Source of the DNA: Ferruginibacter sp.
GTDB lineage: Bacteria > Bacteroidota > Bacteroidia > Chitinophagales > Chitinophagaceae
Direction of reading: 5' to 3'
DNA: 64,000 nt
Assembly (NCBI RefSeq): GCF_028288465.1
Contig: NZ_JAQBNR010000019.1
Span: 62,001 to 126,000 of the forward strand
Made by a program: the position numbers and the translations under genes. Of the stretch, positions 35,261-43,477 are shown piece after piece (positions within the stretch are counted from its first letter, which is position 1; every line of letters starts with the position of its first letter). Below the pieces are notes generated by a model, which did not search any database, was not told the DNA's origin, and worked only from the letters and a program-made list of their open reading frames with translations.

Positions 35261-36529
35261 TTATTTAACTGCCAATGCTTTTCCCTTCACCACTTTTGCC
35301 CGGTGCTGGTAATAGTATAATACACATCTTCTCAGCTGTTCGCCCATCACAAATTTGGGATTGTCCCTGCTGAATATTTCGCCTGTTCTTTCATTTGGAT
35401 TAAAATCCTTGGCGCATAAAATATCATACACTTTAAACAGTTTGATTCCTAAAAAATCAACCAGGTAGCGTTGGCGTACCAAAATGCTGCTGAAGACTTC
35501 GCTTTTTTTGCGGGTTTTTATGCCGATGCAAATACCAAAAGTGCGGGTATCATCAATGCTTAAATTTTTAACCAGGTAAGTTTTTAAATCCAGGCCTTCC
35601 GGGCAATTGTCTTCTACCTGGAAGTTGAGTTCGTTGGCTGCATGCCGCATATTGATCTGGAATTCTTCCAGCAGTAAATTCCATTTCTCTTTGTCTTGCT
35701 CTTCAATGCCTTTTATCAGGATTGTTTTCCACGAAGTACAACACAGCTGTGTGATACCAGTTTGCATACAAAGCCGGCACAACTTTATTAAAAATGGTAC
35801 ACTGAATAATTCATCCCGCCTGTAAATGCCCAGCCAGTATTTATCGTTGTAGCGGTTAAGGCCTTCATAATACGGCAGGTTAAAAGGCGGCAGTACTACC
35901 GGGCTTTCAGCAGGCTGTATGTTTAAACCATCGGAGTTAAACAAGGCAAACAAGTCATCACCATTGGCCAGTTCAGTATCAACAAATTTATCCGGGTGTT
36001 GCAGAATGATTGTTTCCAGTTTTTTGGTAACAGATGCAATGTCATTGGTATGGCAAAGCATGGTCCATTCGTAGATAACATTCGTTTTGGGAAAGCGGAT
36101 GATCAGGTGCCAGAAATTTTCAATGGAAGGCGAAGCAATCCAGTTGATATTACCCGTAAGGATGGGCGTAAAGCTTTGGTTATTGTCGCAGATGTTAATC
36201 TTTAGCATTGGCGCATAATCGATGGAATCAAGCACGTTCTTATAAATGGCTTCACTTAACCAGCTGTCGCCGATGAATACGCCGGCCGCCGGATATGAGC
36301 TGCAAATATTGGGATGTTTGCACTCATCTATTTCATAAGCCAGTTCCAGTTTATCCAGTTCTGCGGTAAAGGGTTCTACACTGTAATGTTCCATGTCTAC
36401 CAGCAATTGCTGCCGCAGTCCAAAGTGAACGTCTCTTATCTTTATTTTATTTACAGCAATTAAAATATTGTGCAGATTGGCGGGGTCAATAATGCCGCCG
36501 CGGAAGTTTATAAATATGGTGCTTATCAT
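35261..36529 (-). CDS. Uncharacterised Bacteroidota protein, possibly related to nitrite/sulfite reductase-like rubredoxin proteins
   Basis: I recognise no catalytic motif with confidence. The 422-residue protein is cytosolic, with no signal or membrane segment. Blocks such as IFINFRGGIIDPANLHNILI, RDVHFGLRQQLLVD and NINWIASPSIENFWHLIIRF resemble a Bacteroidota family that is often annotated as a rubredoxin-domain protein with a ferredoxin-like sulfite/nitrite reductase fold. A CxxC pair typical of rubredoxin is absent at the C-terminus here, so this would be a form lacking that domain. The neighbours give no operon: the next genes read away or are far off. Assignment is tentative. Confidence 0.55.
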   Translation of the reverse strand: MISTIFINFRGGIIDPANLHNILIAVNKIKIRDVHFGLRQQLLVDMEHYSVEPFTAELDKLELAYEIDECKHPNICSSYPAAGVFIGDSWLSEAIYKNVLDSIDYAPMLKINICDNNQSFTPILTGNINWIASPSIENFWHLIIRFPKTNVIYEWTMLCHTNDIASVTKKLETIILQHPDKFVDTELANGDDLFALFNSDGLNIQPAESPVVLPPFNLPYYEGLNRYNDKYWLGIYRRDELFSVPFLIKLCRLCMQTGITQLCCTSWKTILIKGIEEQDKEKWNLLLEEFQINMRHAANELNFQVEDNCPEGLDLKTYLVKNLSIDDTRTFGICIGIKTRKKSEVFSSILVRQRYLVDFLGIKLFKVYDILCAKDFNPNERTGEIFSRDNPKFVMGEQLRRCVLYYYQHRAKVVKGKALAVK

Positions 36530-36611
36530 ACATCAAACATACAAATTAAATAAGTGAAATAGCAGCCGGCGCCGATAGTAAATGCATGTTCATTGAAAAA
36601 GTAAAATGAAA

Positions 36612-36619
36612 TATATTTG
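36612..36619 (+). promoter_or_regulatory. -7 box before the nitrilase-family gene
   Basis: TATATTTG matches TAnnTTTG and lies 33 bases before the start codon. A TTG 16 bases upstream is closer than the usual 19-21, so only the -7 box is supported. Confidence 0.35.
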
Positions 36620-36652
36620 AATGAAACATCCACCACTCAATAAATAGCTAAT

Positions 36653-37459
36653 ATGAAGATAGCCCTTGCATCTCCGCCTTATCCGGCCTCCATTGCAGAT
36701 GGGCTGGAATGGGTTGAAAAACTTACTAAAGAAGCCGCCTTGCAACAGGCTGAAATCATCTGTTTTCCGGAATCCTACATTCCCGGCTATCCCGGTATGG
36801 GCGCCGATCCGGCTGAACGTACATCGCAACAACTGGAAGCTGCGTTGCGGGCGGTACGGCGCATTGCGGCCAGTAATTCCATCGCGGTGATTATACCGAT
36901 GGATTGGTACCGGGAGGACATCTTGTTAAACCTCGCTTTTGTAATTGATGGTAAGGGCGAAGTGTTGGGCTACCAGACAAAAAACCAGCTCGATCCTTCG
37001 GAAGATAATTTGTGGCAGGCAGGTACCGAACGCAAGCTCTTTGAAGTGAATGGAGTAAAATTTGGTATCACCATTTGTCATGAAGGATACCGTTATCCCG
37101 AGTCGGTACGATGGGCTGCCAGGAATGGCGCACAGGTGGTGTTTCATCCCAACTATACAGGAAGTAATGATGGCGGAAGATTGCCCACAGAGTGGGGAGC
37201 AAAAGAAAATCCCTATTATGAAAAAGCCCAGATGCTGCGTGCCATGGAGAACACGATTTATTTTGCCACTTCCAACTATGCTTTTCAATATCCTGAGTCT
37301 GCCAGTTCTTTAATTGGTCCTGATGGCAGTTGCATTGCTTACCAGGCATATGGCAAAGCGGGCGTGATCACCGCAATCATGGAGCCGGAGAAAGCAACCG
37401 GCTTGCTGGCCGGCAGGTTTAAGCCAGAACTATATCCTGATCCGGTTGGTAAAAAATGA
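36653..37459 (+). CDS. Carbon-nitrogen hydrolase (nitrilase superfamily)
   Basis: This cytosolic 268-residue enzyme hydrolyses a nitrile, amide or related C-N bond. The Glu-Lys-Cys triad is visible: Glu in IICFPESYIPGYPG, Lys in LGYQTKNQLDPSED, and Cys in FGITICHEGYRYPE. QMLRAMENTIYFATSNYAF is another family block. The short length and the single domain match the free-standing amidase branches. The substrate cannot be assigned. It is transcribed away from the preceding gene and seems to stand alone. Confidence 0.9.
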   Translation: MKIALASPPYPASIADGLEWVEKLTKEAALQQAEIICFPESYIPGYPGMGADPAERTSQQLEAALRAVRRIAASNSIAVIIPMDWYREDILLNLAFVIDGKGEVLGYQTKNQLDPSEDNLWQAGTERKLFEVNGVKFGITICHEGYRYPESVRWAARNGAQVVFHPNYTGSNDGGRLPTEWGAKENPYYEKAQMLRAMENTIYFATSNYAFQYPESASSLIGPDGSCIAYQAYGKAGVITAIMEPEKATGLLAGRFKPELYPDPVGKK

Positions 37460-37614
37460 GCCCAATACAAATAACAAAAATTGGAAAGATGGTAAGTTCT
37501 GATAAAAGATGAAGCAGCCCCGAAGCAGACTGAATTTACGGATTGTGTAAATGGTTTTCCTTATTTCGACGACATTATCCACCTCAATACTTTTCTTTGC
37601 ACCAAATTATAACT

Positions 37615-38130
37615 ATGAGCAGTAAAGCACCCCTTCACAACAGCATGCGTGTATATCACCGTTACCTGGGCTTTTTTTTAGCCGGTATTATGGCCGTATA
37701 TGCCCTCAGTGGCATCGTGCTTATTTTCAGGGATACCAGTTTTTTAAAAAAAGAAAAACAACTAACGCAGCAACTGCAACCGGGTCTTACAGCAGAGGCT
37801 TTAGGCAAAGCGATCCGCATACGTGATTTAAAAATTACTTCCGTAAGCGGCGACGTGCAAATGTTTAAACAGGGCACTTACAATGCACAGACAGGTTCAG
37901 CAAGCTGTACCGTTACCGTATTACCGGTGTTGGTAGAAAAACTAACTCACCTGCACAAAGCCAGTACAAAAGACCCCTTATTTTTTCTGAACGTTTTCTT
38001 CGGTGTTTCCCTTTTCTTTTTTGTGATCTCTTCTTTCTGGATGTTTATGCCCAAAACAAGCATTTTTAAAAAGGGTCTGTATTTTACTTTGGCGGGTATT
38101 GTGCTGACGGTGGTGTTGCTGATGGTGTAG
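37615..38130 (+). CDS. PepSY-associated membrane protein
   Basis: The track's TTG start is replaced by the ATG at 37615 (MSSKAPLHNSMRVYHRYLGF), giving 171 residues. One membrane segment near the start (LGFFLAGIMAVYALSGIVLIF) is followed by a soluble PepSY-like part with LRIRD-type strands, and two membrane segments at the end (VFFGVSLFFFVISSFWMFM, GLYFTLAGIVLTVVLLMV). The RYLGFFLAG...YALSG pattern is typical of the PepSY_TM families linked to iron-siderophore reduction. The role here is unproven. It has no operon partner. Confidence 0.75.
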   Translation: MSSKAPLHNSMRVYHRYLGFFLAGIMAVYALSGIVLIFRDTSFLKKEKQLTQQLQPGLTAEALGKAIRIRDLKITSVSGDVQMFKQGTYNAQTGSASCTVTVLPVLVEKLTHLHKASTKDPLFFLNVFFGVSLFFFVISSFWMFMPKTSIFKKGLYFTLAGIVLTVVLLMV

Positions 38131-38351
38131 AGACACTGGTATTTGAGCGTCAAAGACTAAGCTCGATTTTGGTCAGTTAAGGATACTTATCTGCGAGTTT
38201 TTTTGTCATTAACAGCGTTTAGCCAGGAAAATAATATTAAAATGGTTTGATTTTTTATACCGTCAAAAGGGATTTTTCCAGAAAGAAGACGCCCCATTTT
38301 TAAGCGATCGGGTGCTAAACAGCTGAAATAGATTTTGCCCATAAATAGAAA

Positions 38352-38389
38352 CGGGAAAACTGACTTTGACATCAATTTTCCCGCTTTTT
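38352..38389 (-). terminator. Hairpin after tRNA-Phe
   Basis: CGGGAAAA (38352-38359) and TTTTCCCG (38376-38383) pair perfectly around 16 bases. On the minus strand it follows the tRNA and is trailed by a T-rich run (TTTCTATTT). Five Ts also follow on the plus strand, so it may stop transcription both ways. Confidence 0.6.
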
Positions 38390-38390
38390 G

Positions 38391-38463
38391 TGGTGCGAGC
38401 CGGGGTTGAACCGGCGACACATGGATTTTCAGTCCATTGCTCTACCAACTGAGCTATCACACC
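38391..38463 (-). tRNA. tRNA-Phe (anticodon GAA)
   Basis: The minus strand gives a 73-base cloverleaf from GGTGTGATAGCTCAGTTGG to the discriminator A. The acceptor stem GGTGTGA/TCGCACC pairs in full with one G-T. The anticodon arm reads GGACTGAAAATCC with anticodon GAA. The T-loop is GGTTCAACCC. The CCA end is not encoded; CAA follows. Confidence 0.97.
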
Positions 38464-38480
38464 GTTCCCTTTCGGGGCAG

Positions 38481-38513
38481 CAAAAATAGGAGTTTCTCCT
38501 CAAATATTACAAA
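38481..38513 (-). promoter_or_regulatory. Promoter of tRNA-Phe
   Basis: On the minus strand TTTG (38513-38510) is followed by 21 bases and TATTTTTG (38488-38481). The predicted start lies about ten bases before the tRNA 5' end. A GGAG-TTT-CTCC hairpin word sits in the spacer. Confidence 0.6.
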
Positions 38514-38592
38514 ACAAGCGCATCAAATTATGAAAGAAATAAAAAAAGGTGGGCAAAATCAGGCCCACCTTGTATTTACGTGTTAAAAAGAT

Positions 38593-39636
38593 TTATTTTA
38601 AAGAGGCGATATCTATCACAAAACGATAGTGTACGTCGCCTTTTAACATTCTTTCGTAGGCCTCATTTATCGCAGATACTTTAATCACTTCCACATCGCT
38701 CACAATATTATGTTCGGCGCAGTAGTCCAGCATTTCCTGCGTTTCTTTAATACCACCAATCAGGGAGCCGGCAATAGAACGGCGTTTGCCAATAAGGTTA
38801 AAAGCGCCCACTACGGAAGGCTGCGGAGGTACGCCCACAACCACCATGGTGCCGTTTAAAGTAAGCAGGTTTAAATAATCGTTGTATTCGTGCGGTGCAG
38901 AAATGGTACTTAAAATAAAATCAAATTTGCCCTGCAGTTTTTTCATGGTGTCCGCATCTTTTGTTACCGCAAAATAATGGGCGCCCAAATTCAGCGCATC
39001 CTGTTCCTTTGATTTGGAAGTGCTCAGCACGGTGACATCGGCGCCAAAAGCAGCGGCAAACTTAACGGCCATGTGACCAAGTCCGCCCAGGCCAACTACG
39101 GCCACTTTGTGTCCTTTGCCAATCTTCCAGTGCTTTAAAGGTGAATAGGTGGTAATGCCCGCACACAACAAAGGCGCCACGCCTTCAATGGGCAAACTGT
39201 CAGCTACATGCAGCGTGTATTTTGCATCCACTACAATTTGCGTGGAATACCCGCCATAGGTAGGGTTGCCTTCTTTATCACGGCCATTGTAAGTGCCAAC
39301 CATCCCGTTGTCACAATATTGTTCTTCATGTGCCAGGCAGCTGGGGCACTCCCTGCAGGAGTCTACAAAGCAGCCCACGCCGGCCAGTTCACCGATTGTA
39401 AAGTCTTTTACGTCAGACCCGATTTTGGTAATGCGGCCTACTATTTCGTGGCCCGGTACCATCGGGTAAATAGAGCCGCCCCATTCGTTGCGTACCTGGT
39501 GAATATCGGAGTGACAAACGCCACAATATAAAATTTCAATTTGTACATCATTGGCGCCAACGTCTCTTCTTTCAAAATTAAATGGTGTTAATGGTGTGGT
39601 TGCACTTTGCGCTGCATAAGCGTTTACGGGTGTCAT
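38593..39636 (-). CDS. NAD(P)-dependent zinc alcohol dehydrogenase (AdhC/YahK-like, cinnamyl-alcohol dehydrogenase subgroup)
   Basis: The ATG at 39636 (MTPVNAYAAQS) is chosen over the track's start 27 codons upstream. This 347-residue MDR enzyme reduces aldehydes with NADPH or oxidises alcohols. Catalytic zinc ligands are in ILYCGVCHSDIHQV and VPGHEIVGRI; the structural zinc cysteines are all present in CFVDSCRECPSCLAHEEQYC. The cofactor motif is VAVVGLGGLGHMAVKFA. AVLLCAGITTYSPLKHW-type sequence marks the YahK/CAD branch. It stands alone downstream of the GNAT gene on the same strand. Confidence 0.92.
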   Translation of the reverse strand: MTPVNAYAAQSATTPLTPFNFERRDVGANDVQIEILYCGVCHSDIHQVRNEWGGSIYPMVPGHEIVGRITKIGSDVKDFTIGELAGVGCFVDSCRECPSCLAHEEQYCDNGMVGTYNGRDKEGNPTYGGYSTQIVVDAKYTLHVADSLPIEGVAPLLCAGITTYSPLKHWKIGKGHKVAVVGLGGLGHMAVKFAAAFGADVTVLSTSKSKEQDALNLGAHYFAVTKDADTMKKLQGKFDFILSTISAPHEYNDYLNLLTLNGTMVVVGVPPQPSVVGAFNLIGKRRSIAGSLIGGIKETQEMLDYCAEHNIVSDVEVIKVSAINEAYERMLKGDVHYRFVIDIASLK

Positions 39637-39738
39637 ATGTTTTATTTTAGAATGATTACACACAGTTTTTGCAAACTGTTTGTTGGATAAAAATTTATAT
39701 AGCGGAACAAACCACAAAAACCGCTCCCATAAAAGAGG

Positions 39739-40293
39739 TCAGGCAGAAGGTGCCAGCAGGGAGAAAATAGCAGAGTCAAGAAAGCGGCCGTTGTAAAAAT
39801 AATTCTCTTTAAAATGGGCTTCCTGTACGAAGTTATTTTTCAGCAGTAAGTTTTTAGAAGCTTCATTGGCAGGATTGACATTGGCTTCCACAGAATGCAG
39901 GCCCATGGTGGTAAATCCATAATGTAATACGGATTTGATCGCTTCCTGCATGATGCCCTTTCGCTGTTGCTGCGGGTGCAGCAGGTAGCCGATTTCTGCC
40001 CGGTAATTGGGCGCATCAATCTTCCAAAAACCAATGGTGCCAATTAATACAGCATCTTCTTTTAAAGCAATGCCCCAGGTAATATTTTCATTATTTTTTA
40101 CGCCGTCAATTATTGTTTGAATCAGCTCCATGGCATCAGCTGCCGATTGGGCAAGTGGCCTGTCAATATAGGCCATAACCTTTTTATCAGAACGGAGTAC
40201 CAGTAAATCGTTCACATCTGCCGCTGTTATTTCTTTTAGCATCAGCCGTCCGGTATACAGCACCGGAAAAGGATTGAGTTGCAGTGAAAGCAT
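39739..40293 (-). CDS. GNAT-family N-acetyltransferase (RimJ/RimL-like)
   Basis: This 184-residue protein has the acetyl-CoA fold of the RimJ/RimL group: an N-terminal TGRLMLKEITAADVNDLL, the central strand IGTIGFWKID and the coenzyme motif LHPQQQRKGIMQEAIKSVL followed by VEANVNPANEASKNLLLKN. Such enzymes acetylate ribosomal proteins, antibiotics or small amines. The substrate is unknown. It lies about 100 bases upstream of the alcohol dehydrogenase gene on the same strand. Confidence 0.9.
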   Translation of the reverse strand: MLSLQLNPFPVLYTGRLMLKEITAADVNDLLVLRSDKKVMAYIDRPLAQSAADAMELIQTIIDGVKNNENITWGIALKEDAVLIGTIGFWKIDAPNYRAEIGYLLHPQQQRKGIMQEAIKSVLHYGFTTMGLHSVEANVNPANEASKNLLLKNNFVQEAHFKENYFYNGRFLDSAIFSLLAPSA

Positions 40294-40423
40294 AATTTGT
40301 ATTTAAAAAATAATGGTCCGGGCAATGACAGCTTTGTGGAAAATCGTTGTGTCACTCACTTGTACTTTTACAGCTTTGTGCATCGCCATCAATTCGCAGG
40401 GTGTTGGTTTTTGGAGTGTTCAC

Positions 40424-40492
40424 TTTGCGGTCTGACCTTCGGTACCGACCGCAAATTTTTACCACGGTCGGCACCAAAGGTCAGACCGTGGT
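40424..40492. repeat. Double hairpin with complementary loops
   Basis: Hairpin one has arms TTTGCGGTC/GACCGCAAA (40424-40432, 40447-40455). Hairpin two has arms ACCACGGTC/GACCGTGGT (40461-40469, 40484-40492). The two 14-base loops are complementary at 12 positions, so the whole element is also one large inverted repeat. It lies between asnS and the GNAT gene. The words GGTCTGACCTTCGG and CCAAAGGTCAGACC link it to the repeat at 28.9 kb. Confidence 0.7.
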
Positions 40493-40584
40493 AAAGAATT
40501 ATACAAGTTAATTGCCTGCTCTAAAGCATTGAAGCAACTATAAAGCAACTGATAATATCCTAAAAGCAATATTGTTTTGCCCAA

Positions 40585-42027
40585 TTAAAATTCCGCACTT
40601 TTAGGATACCTTGGGAAAGGAATTACATCCCTGATATTACCCATACCGGTTACAAACTGCACCAGGCGTTCAAACCCGAGCCCGAAGCCCGCATGCGGGC
40701 AACTGCCGAAGCGGCGGGTATCCAAATACCAGTTCAGTTCTTCGGCAGGAATATGCATTTCAGCCATACGGGCCGTTAATTTATCCAGCCGTTCTTCTCT
40801 TTGTGAACCACCCACAATTTCGCCGATACCGGGCGCCAGGATATCCATGGCAGCCACCGTTTTGCCATCCTCATTCAAACGCATGTAAAACGATTTGATG
40901 TCTTTTGGATAGTTGGTGAGTATCACCGGTTTCTTAAAATGTTTCTCTACCAGGTAACGTTCATGTTCGCTTTGCAAATCAACACCCCAGCCTTCGATTA
41001 AATATTGAAACTTTTTTTTCTTGTTGTGGTTGCTCTCTTTTAAAATTTCAATCGCTTCGGTATAAGTCAGCCTTTCAAAATCGTTGTTTACAACAAAATT
41101 CAGTTTGTCCAGTAAACCCATTTCACTTCTGTCCTGCTGCGGTTTTTGTTTTTCCTCCTCTTCCAGCCGTTGCGCTAAAAATTCAAGGTCTTCTTTGTTT
41201 TGCTCCATGGCGTACTTAATCACGTAACGGATAAAAGCTTCCGCCAGGTTCATATTATCTTCCAGGTCGTTAAAGGCAACTTCGGGCTCAATCATCCAAA
41301 ACTCAGCCAGGTGGCGGGTTGTATTGCTGTTTTCTGCCCTGAATGTAGGGCCGAAAGTATATACATCACTAAAAGCCATCGCAGCAAGTTCACCTTCCAG
41401 TTGTCCGCTAACGGTCAGGTTGGTGCTGCGGCCAAAAAAATCATCTTTAAAATTTACACTGCCATCTTCATTTTTTGGTGCGCTGCCATCTACAGGCAAT
41501 GTAGTTACGCGGAACATTTCGCCGGCGCCTTCTGCATCGCTTGCGGTTATGATGGGCGTATGCAGGTAAACAAATCCTTTATCATTAAAAAACTGGTGAA
41601 TGGCAAATGCCAGCGAATGCCGGATGCGGAAAATGGCGCCAAAAGTGTTGGTGCGAAAGCGCATGTGGGCAATCTCTCTTAAAAATTCAAGGCTGTGTTT
41701 TTTAGGCTGCAAAGGAAATTTTTCCGCATCGCTATCGCCTAATATTTCTATGGTAGCTGCCTTCAATTCTACTTTTTGTCCTTTACCTAAAGATGCAATT
41801 ACCTGGCCGGTAACTTTAATGCAGGCGCCTGTTGTCAGGCGTTTTAACGTGCTGTCTTCAAACTCGCCCAATGAAGCAACTACCTGTAAATTATTATTGG
41901 TACTGCCATCGTTAAGGGCAATAAACTGGTTGTTTCTGAACGTGCGAACCCATCCCATTACGGTTGCTTCAAAGCCGGTGTTTTCTTCTGCCAGCAATGC
42001 TTTTATCTTTATTCTTTTGTTGAACAT
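40585..42027 (-). CDS. asnS: Asparaginyl-tRNA synthetase
   Basis: This class II synthetase charges tRNA-Asn with asparagine. The N-terminal OB-fold that reads the anticodon is at residues 15-105 ([20 protein letters not shown]). Motif 2 is in [20 protein letters not shown] and motif 3 in [15 protein letters not shown]. The AsnRS-specific [20 protein letters not shown] is present. The 480-residue length and the ending PRYPKSAEF are usual for AsnRS. A -7 box (TATATTTG, 42052-42045) lies 17 bases before the start codon, so a very short leader is expected. Confidence 0.97.
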   Translation of the reverse strand: MFNKRIKIKALLAEENTGFEATVMGWVRTFRNNQFIALNDGSTNNNLQVVASLGEFEDSTLKRLTTGACIKVTGQVIASLGKGQKVELKAATIEILGDSDAEKFPLQPKKHSLEFLREIAHMRFRTNTFGAIFRIRHSLAFAIHQFFNDKGFVYLHTPIITASDAEGAGEMFRVTTLPVDGSAPKNEDGSVNFKDDFFGRSTNLTVSGQLEGELAAMAFSDVYTFGPTFRAENSNTTRHLAEFWMIEPEVAFNDLEDNMNLAEAFIRYVIKYAMEQNKEDLEFLAQRLEEEEKQKPQQDRSEMGLLDKLNFVVNNDFERLTYTEAIEILKESNHNKKKKFQYLIEGWGVDLQSEHERYLVEKHFKKPVILTNYPKDIKSFYMRLNEDGKTVAAMDILAPGIGEIVGGSQREERLDKLTARMAEMHIPAEELNWYLDTRRFGSCPHAGFGLGFERLVQFVTGMGNIRDVIPFPRYPKSAEF

Positions 42028-42160
42028 AACGTTTAAATTGGCTGCAAATATAACGGGGATTTTGATGGATTAAAAGGATTGCATGGTATTAATGCTGTTA
42101 TGCTAAATGAGATTGTTGCTGCAGAAATTGTATTTACTAAAAACTCTTTTCAATACGCAT

Positions 42161-42168
42161 TAACTTTG
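42161..42168 (+). promoter_or_regulatory. -7 box directly before the 2-hydroxyacid dehydrogenase start
   Basis: TAACTTTG fits TAnnTTTG and ends four bases before the ATG at 42173. Transcription would begin at or beside the start codon, giving a leaderless or nearly leaderless message. No -33 box is seen at the usual spacing. Confidence 0.4.
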
Positions 42169-42172
42169 GCGG

Positions 42173-43156
42173 ATGAAAATTGCTTTCTTTTCTTCCAAAA
42201 TGTACGACCGCGAATTTTTTGACCGCTATAATACAAAACACGAAATAATTTATTTTGAAGCGCCTTTAAATGAACAAACCGTAAACCTTGCCTGGGATTG
42301 CAACGCAGTTTGCGCCTTTGTAAACGATAAATTATCGGCCGATGTAATTGCAGCATTAAAAAGCAATGGCATTCAATTGATAGCTTTACGCAGTGCCGGG
42401 TTTAACAATACAGATATTGCTGCGGCCAGAGCAAACGGCATCCCGGTAGTACGGGTGCCGGCCTATTCTCCGCATGCAGTGGCGGAACATGCGCTGGCGC
42501 TGATTTTAACGCTCAACCGCAAAACCCATAAAGCCTATAACCGGGTAAGGGAAGGCAACTTTTCTCTGGAAAGAATGATGGGTTTTGATCTCTATGGTAA
42601 AACTGTCGGTGTGATCGGTACCGGTAAAATTGGCCAGTTGTTTTGTACTATTATGCTGGGCATTGGTTGTAAAGTGCTGGCTTTTGATGTGATAGCTAAT
42701 AAAGAAATGCAGGCGGCAGGAGTTGACTACCTTCCATTGATCGACATTTTTCAACAGGCGGATATCGTTTCGCTGCATTGCCCGCTGACAGAACAAACCC
42801 GCCATATTATAGATGCAACCAGCATTGCCATGATGAAGCAGGGTGTAATGCTCATCAATACAAGCAGGGGCGGGCTGGTAGATACACCGGCTGCGATTGA
42901 AGGACTTAAATCCGGCCGCATCGGATATCTCGGGCTGGATGTGTATGAGCAGGAAGAAAAATTGTTTTTTAACGACTTATCAGAAAATATCATTGATGAT
43001 GATGACATCATGCGCCTGCTAAGCTTTCCCAATGTGTTGATCACTTCTCACCAGGGCTTTTTTACGCAGGAAGCATTAGCGGAAATCGCCAAAACAACAC
43101 TCGCCAATATAGATGAATTTGAGGCCGGAACAAAGCTTACCAATAGGGTCGCATAA
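42173..43156 (+). CDS. ldhA: D-2-hydroxyacid dehydrogenase (D-lactate dehydrogenase type)
   Basis: This 327-residue enzyme reduces pyruvate or a related 2-keto acid to the D-hydroxy acid with NADH. The N-terminal MKIAFFSSKMYDREFF and RSAGFNNTDIAAARANGI match fermentative D-lactate dehydrogenases (LdhA). The NAD motif is VGVIGTGKIGQLFC. Catalytic residues are the Arg in INTSRGGLVDT, the Glu in DVYEQEEKLF and the His in LITSHQGFFT. It is divergent from asnS with 145 bases between. The symbol is given by family likeness; substrate was not tested. Confidence 0.88.
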   Translation: MKIAFFSSKMYDREFFDRYNTKHEIIYFEAPLNEQTVNLAWDCNAVCAFVNDKLSADVIAALKSNGIQLIALRSAGFNNTDIAAARANGIPVVRVPAYSPHAVAEHALALILTLNRKTHKAYNRVREGNFSLERMMGFDLYGKTVGVIGTGKIGQLFCTIMLGIGCKVLAFDVIANKEMQAAGVDYLPLIDIFQQADIVSLHCPLTEQTRHIIDATSIAMMKQGVMLINTSRGGLVDTPAAIEGLKSGRIGYLGLDVYEQEEKLFFNDLSENIIDDDDIMRLLSFPNVLITSHQGFFTQEALAEIAKTTLANIDEFEAGTKLTNRVA

Positions 43157-43477
43157 TAAAAAGCCTGGCTAAAACCAGTCATGTCAGCCAGAGGGGTAAT
43201 GACTTTGTCCAACGTGCAAATTGTTGCAATACTGCTCGGTTACAGGGCACATTTTATCTTTGTTACCATTTGAGTTACCCCCTCATTAACAAAAATTTTT
43301 TTAGTATTTAGCAAAAACGGCGTAATATTGTGCAGGAATATTGCTGATAAGGTCTTCCATATAACTACTGCATCAGACAGTCACATTCCATCAAACAAAA
43401 AATTCTCACCCGAACAATTGGGATTATTTCAAGACTTTAAGACCGGATTTTTTTGAAAAAACTTTTTTCATTTCTTT
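43157..43477. other. Gap with likely promoter and long leader of rho
   Basis: No gene is visible in these 321 bases. CTGGCT/AGCCAG (about 43165-43192) forms a hairpin after the dehydrogenase gene. TATCTTTG (43255-43262) fits a -7 box, which would give rho a leader of about 210 bases. The last 60 bases are rich in A and T runs. Rho genes are often autoregulated in a long leader, so this is the likely control region. Confidence 0.45.

Noticed and set aside
38263-38460. Minus-strand ORF MIAQLVEQWTENPCVAGSTPA
   Set aside because: It is the translation of tRNA-Phe, a common artefact.
40297-40494. 65-residue plus-strand ORF
   Set aside because: Most of it is the double-hairpin repeat and it has no protein-like pattern.
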